Assembly (NCBI GenBank): GCA_003151425.1
Contig: PLXO01000057.1
Span: 1-56,231 of the forward strand
Source of the DNA: Acetobacteraceae bacterium
GTDB taxonomy: Bacteria; Pseudomonadota; Alphaproteobacteria; Acetobacterales; Acetobacteraceae
DNA: 56,231 nucleotides
Direction: 5' to 3'
Part shown: in pieces, positions 54,329 through 56,231 of the stretch
How positions within the stretch are numbered: the first letter of the stretch is position 1
Layout of the letters: the number at the start of each line of letters is the position of its first letter
Notes under the pieces: generated by a model
The model's input: the letters and a program-made list of their open reading frames with translations, nothing else
Told to the model about the DNA's origin: nothing
The model's database searches: none
Made by a program: the position numbers and the translations under genes

Positions 54329-54955
54329 ATGATTCTGATCGGCCAGTATGACTCTCCGTTCGTGCGGCGGGTTGCGATCGCGCTGCACTGCTACGACATC
54401 GCCTACGAGCACCGCCCATGGTCGACGTTCGGCGACGCTGATCGAATCGCGCACTACAATCCGTTGCGGCGCGTGCCGACTTTCGTGCTCGATGATGGCG
54501 AGGTGCTGATCGACAGCGCGGCCATCCTCGATCATCTCGATGAGGTCGCGGGCCCGTCGACGGCACTGATAGCGCGAAGCGGGCCGGCCCGCCGGCAGGC
54601 GCTGAAAATCTGCGCGCTGGCCACCGGCCTCGCCGACAAGGCGGTCAGTCTTGTCTACGAGCGCGTCCTGCATCAACAGGTCTCGCAACCCTGGATAGAT
54701 CGCTGCGTATCGCAGATCGCCGGCGTGCTGGATGTGCTGGAGGCGGATCGTGCCAGCCGGACCGCGCCGTTCTGGTTTGGCGAGTCGATCGGCCATCCGG
54801 ATATTGCTGTGGCCTGTGTGCTGCGGTTCACCTCCGAAGCGCACCCGATGCCGTTCGATCTTACGCGCTGGCCGGCACTCGCCACGCACGCGTCGCGCTG
54901 TGAGGCCCTTGCGCCATTTCAGGCGATCGCGCAGCGGTTCATCCCACCAAATTGA
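54329..54955 (+). CDS. Glutathione S-transferase family protein
   Basis: A 208-residue GST. The thioredoxin-like N-terminal domain has GQYDSPFVRRVAIALHCYDI, with Ser9 at the usual catalytic position, NPLRRVPTFVLDDGEVLIDS (cis-Pro and the Asp-Ser glutathione-binding pair) and AILDHLDEV. The all-helical C-terminal domain includes GHPDIAVACVLRF. The length and layout are normal. The ATG at 54329 has GGGGGAA upstream. It stands alone, so the conjugated substrate is not known. Confidence 0.92.
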   Translation: MILIGQYDSPFVRRVAIALHCYDIAYEHRPWSTFGDADRIAHYNPLRRVPTFVLDDGEVLIDSAAILDHLDEVAGPSTALIARSGPARRQALKICALATGLADKAVSLVYERVLHQQVSQPWIDRCVSQIAGVLDVLEADRASRTAPFWFGESIGHPDIAVACVLRFTSEAHPMPFDLTRWPALATHASRCEALAPFQAIAQRFIPPN

Positions 54956-54969
54956 CGAACGCGCCGGCA

Positions 54970-55118
54970 TAAGGGCGGAAAAGCGATGCCCCGGATCAAG
55001 CACGCCCCCGGGCGCTTGACCCGGGGGGCAGCGCATTCCGCCGCTGGCGTTGCAGCGTCGACCTTTCGGAGCGGTGGGCCGCAAGGACGGCGGAATACGC
55101 TTCGCTGTTCCGCCCTAC
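54970..55118. repeat. Palindromic repeat, GTAGGGCGGA family (copy 3), with a second palindrome nested inside
   Basis: The outer ends are TAAGGGCGGAAAAGC and GCTGTTCCGCCCTAC, with inner GCAGCGCATTCCGCC as in copies 1 and 2. Between AGC and GCAGC the left arm is opened by about 44 bases (54987-55030) forming their own hairpin: TGCCCCGGATCAAGC pairs with GCTTGACCCGGGG, with one A-C mismatch. The nested hairpin has the CCGGGTCAAG look of another dispersed family. Confidence 0.75.
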
Positions 55119-55140
55119 ATTGCGAAACGCGCAGCCCGCG

Positions 55141-56124
55141 CTAGCGGTCGAACACTTTGGCCGCCGTTTTGACCAGTTCCGGCGGCAGCGGAATCTCCGC
55201 GGCCGCGGCCGCTGCCGTATTCAATTGCAGATCGAACGCATGATACGGTACCGGCACAATAGTGCCGGGATCGCGCCCCAGCAGCACCGGCACCGCCAGC
55301 TCTTTCGCCCAATCGACGCCGGTCTGATATTGATTCTGCCCGAACGATGCGATGGCGCCGCGTTCCGCCGCCGTCGCGTCGAAGGAGAATAGCGGCAGCT
55401 TGTTGTCGCGCACGGTCTTCAAAACCGCATCGAAAGCCGAGGCGACGGTATTGTCCTGACCCAGCAGGATCGCGTCGACCCGGCCGATCAACCCGTCCGC
55501 GGCCGTCTTCACGTCCGCGCTTGAGGTAACCGGCAGCTCGATCCAAACCAGGCCGCGACGCTCCGCCTCGGCCTTGGAACTCCGCGCGAAGGTGGCGGAG
55601 TTGCTCTCCGACGAATTATAGATCGTGCCGATCCGCTTGGCGTGCGGGCAAAGCTGCGCGATGACGTCGAACATGCGCGCCACCGGTGGGAAGCCATAGG
55701 TGCCGGTGACGTTGCTGCCGGATGGTTTGTCCAACGCGGGGACGAGACCGGCCTCGACCGGATTCGTGACGCAACCGAACACGACCGGCACCGTGGTGCC
55801 GCGCGCCGCGCGAACTGCCGCTTGCGCGTTCGGCGTGGTGCACGGCGCGATCAGATCGACCTTGTCGGCGAGGAATTTCTCCGCGATGTTGCGCGCGTTG
55901 CCGACATCGCCCTGGGCGTTTTGGTACTCGAAGATCAGGTTGCTCCCTTCGACGAACCCCGCCGCCTTCAGCCCGTCGAGGAAGCCATTGCGGGTGGCGT
56001 TCAGCGCCGGGTGGTCGACGATCTGCGAATAGCCGACGCGGTAGACCCGCCCCGGCTGCTGTGCCGCCGCCACGCCGCCCAATAGACCGAGGCCCATGAC
56101 AAGCGAGAATGCCAACCACCGCAT
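55141..56124 (-). CDS. ABC transporter substrate-binding protein (ABC_sub_bind / TrpX-like)
   Basis: A 327-residue periplasmic protein with a signal peptide (RWLAFSLVMGLGLLGGVAAA-Q). Mature-part motifs: RVGYSQIVDHPALNATRNGF, GNARNIAEKFLADKVDLIAP, TTVPVVFGCVTNPVEAGLVP, GSNVTGTYGFPPVARMFDVI and RIGTIYNSSESNSA, all of the ABC_sub_bind family that binds tryptophan or other small molecules. GGAGGAATACG leads to the ATG at 56124. On the downstream side there is no permease or ATPase. Upstream partners, if any, lie past the window edge. Confidence 0.92.
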   Translation of the reverse strand: MRWLAFSLVMGLGLLGGVAAAQQPGRVYRVGYSQIVDHPALNATRNGFLDGLKAAGFVEGSNLIFEYQNAQGDVGNARNIAEKFLADKVDLIAPCTTPNAQAAVRAARGTTVPVVFGCVTNPVEAGLVPALDKPSGSNVTGTYGFPPVARMFDVIAQLCPHAKRIGTIYNSSESNSATFARSSKAEAERRGLVWIELPVTSSADVKTAADGLIGRVDAILLGQDNTVASAFDAVLKTVRDNKLPLFSFDATAAERGAIASFGQNQYQTGVDWAKELAVPVLLGRDPGTIVPVPYHAFDLQLNTAAAAAAEIPLPPELVKTAAKVFDR

Positions 56125-56179
56125 CGTATTCCTCCGTGTTTCATCAACGATTCTCATTTTGGCCGGGCCGTACGCGGGA

Positions 56180-56231
56180 GTGGATCAGTTTGGTCGGCAC
56201 CGTTTCCCTCTCGTCATGGCCGGGCTTGACC
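56180..56231. repeat. Partial dispersed repeat, GTCATGGCC family, cut by window edge
   Basis: Bases from GTGGATCAGT through CACCGTTTCCCTCTCGTCAT to the end resemble 39987-40040 (GTGGGTCAGT, CACCGTTTCCCGCACGTCAC). Only the left half is in view. Confidence 0.5.

Overview
The window is high-G+C DNA with short intergenic gaps. It is most likely chromosomal DNA of an aerobic or microaerobic alphaproteobacterium, perhaps Rhodospirillales/Acetobacteraceae. That placement is inferred from codon bias, gene content (malonyl-CoA decarboxylase, ModE/Tup-type genes, molybdenum hydroxylase with cytochrome c, CstA/YbdD, NifJ) and the many palindromic dispersed repeats; there is no rRNA to confirm it. One tRNA gene (His, GUG) is present. 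I found no CRISPR array, prophage or intact transposase.

Layout from left to right. 1-112: 3' end of a group II intron (domains V and VI) cut by the window edge. 161-3165 (-): nnr and malonyl-CoA decarboxylase in one translationally coupled unit. 3371-4437 (+): orphan ParA-like ATPase overlapping a CopD-like membrane protein. 4521-4790 (-): decayed GxxExxY-family gene. 5085-8912: DUF4239 membrane protein, ketopantoate-reductase-like enzyme, coiled-coil protein, EthD-like protein, DUF6166 protein behind a 7-codon leader ORF, and a small lipoprotein. 9043-14252 (-): serine dehydratase, an amino-acid ABC permease and binding protein without ATPase, then (reading in transcription order) tRNA-His, mobA, aspartate dehydrogenase and a membrane protein. 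14278-20341: aminotransferase, methyltransferase, ModE-like regulator divergent from tungstate-type tupB-tupA, and an unknown protein. 20385-31058 (-): phosphonoacetate hydrolase, then a pyruvate-centred run (transcription order cstA, ybdD, GltD-like oxidoreductase, nifJ, dihydroorotate-dehydrogenase-like). 31403-35531 (+): tri-haem cytochrome c plus two-subunit molybdenum hydroxylase, all overlapping by ATGA. 36556-39834 (-): FGGY pentulose-type kinase and fucose-isomerase-like enzyme. 40165-46126 (+): complete oligopeptide/oligosaccharide-type ABC transporter (binding protein, two permeases, two ATPases), interrupted between permease and ATPase genes by a perfect 120-bp palindrome. 46363-51435 (-): sugar-type ABC binding protein and two permeases followed by an unfamiliar 516-residue protein. 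51707-56124: TauD-type dioxygenase, a structured noncoding segment, a serine hydrolase, a GST and an ABC_sub_bind-type binding protein.

How the genes may work together (inference): the central minus-strand run could import pyruvate (CstA/YbdD), oxidise it to acetyl-CoA with ferredoxin reduction (NifJ), and pass electrons to NAD(P) through the GltD-like flavoprotein. The molybdenum hydroxylase needs molybdopterin cofactor; MobA and the ModE/Tup genes point to active molybdenum or tungsten use. The kinase/isomerase pair is divergent from a full ABC importer, and their shared gap holds an 18-bp palindrome of FNR/FixK type. A related palindrome lies upstream of the sugar-type ABC operon.

Most unusual at DNA level: (i) the 120-bp perfect palindrome flanked by mirrored hairpin pairs inside the ABC operon; (ii) several families of palindromic repeats, one with another palindrome nested in it; (iii) many 12-32 bp tandem duplications, often in frame at protein ends; (iv) a structured, direct-repeat-flanked segment at 52770-53036. 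No clearly new defence or mobile system was recognised; the best candidate for new protein biology is the 516-residue protein at 46363-47913.
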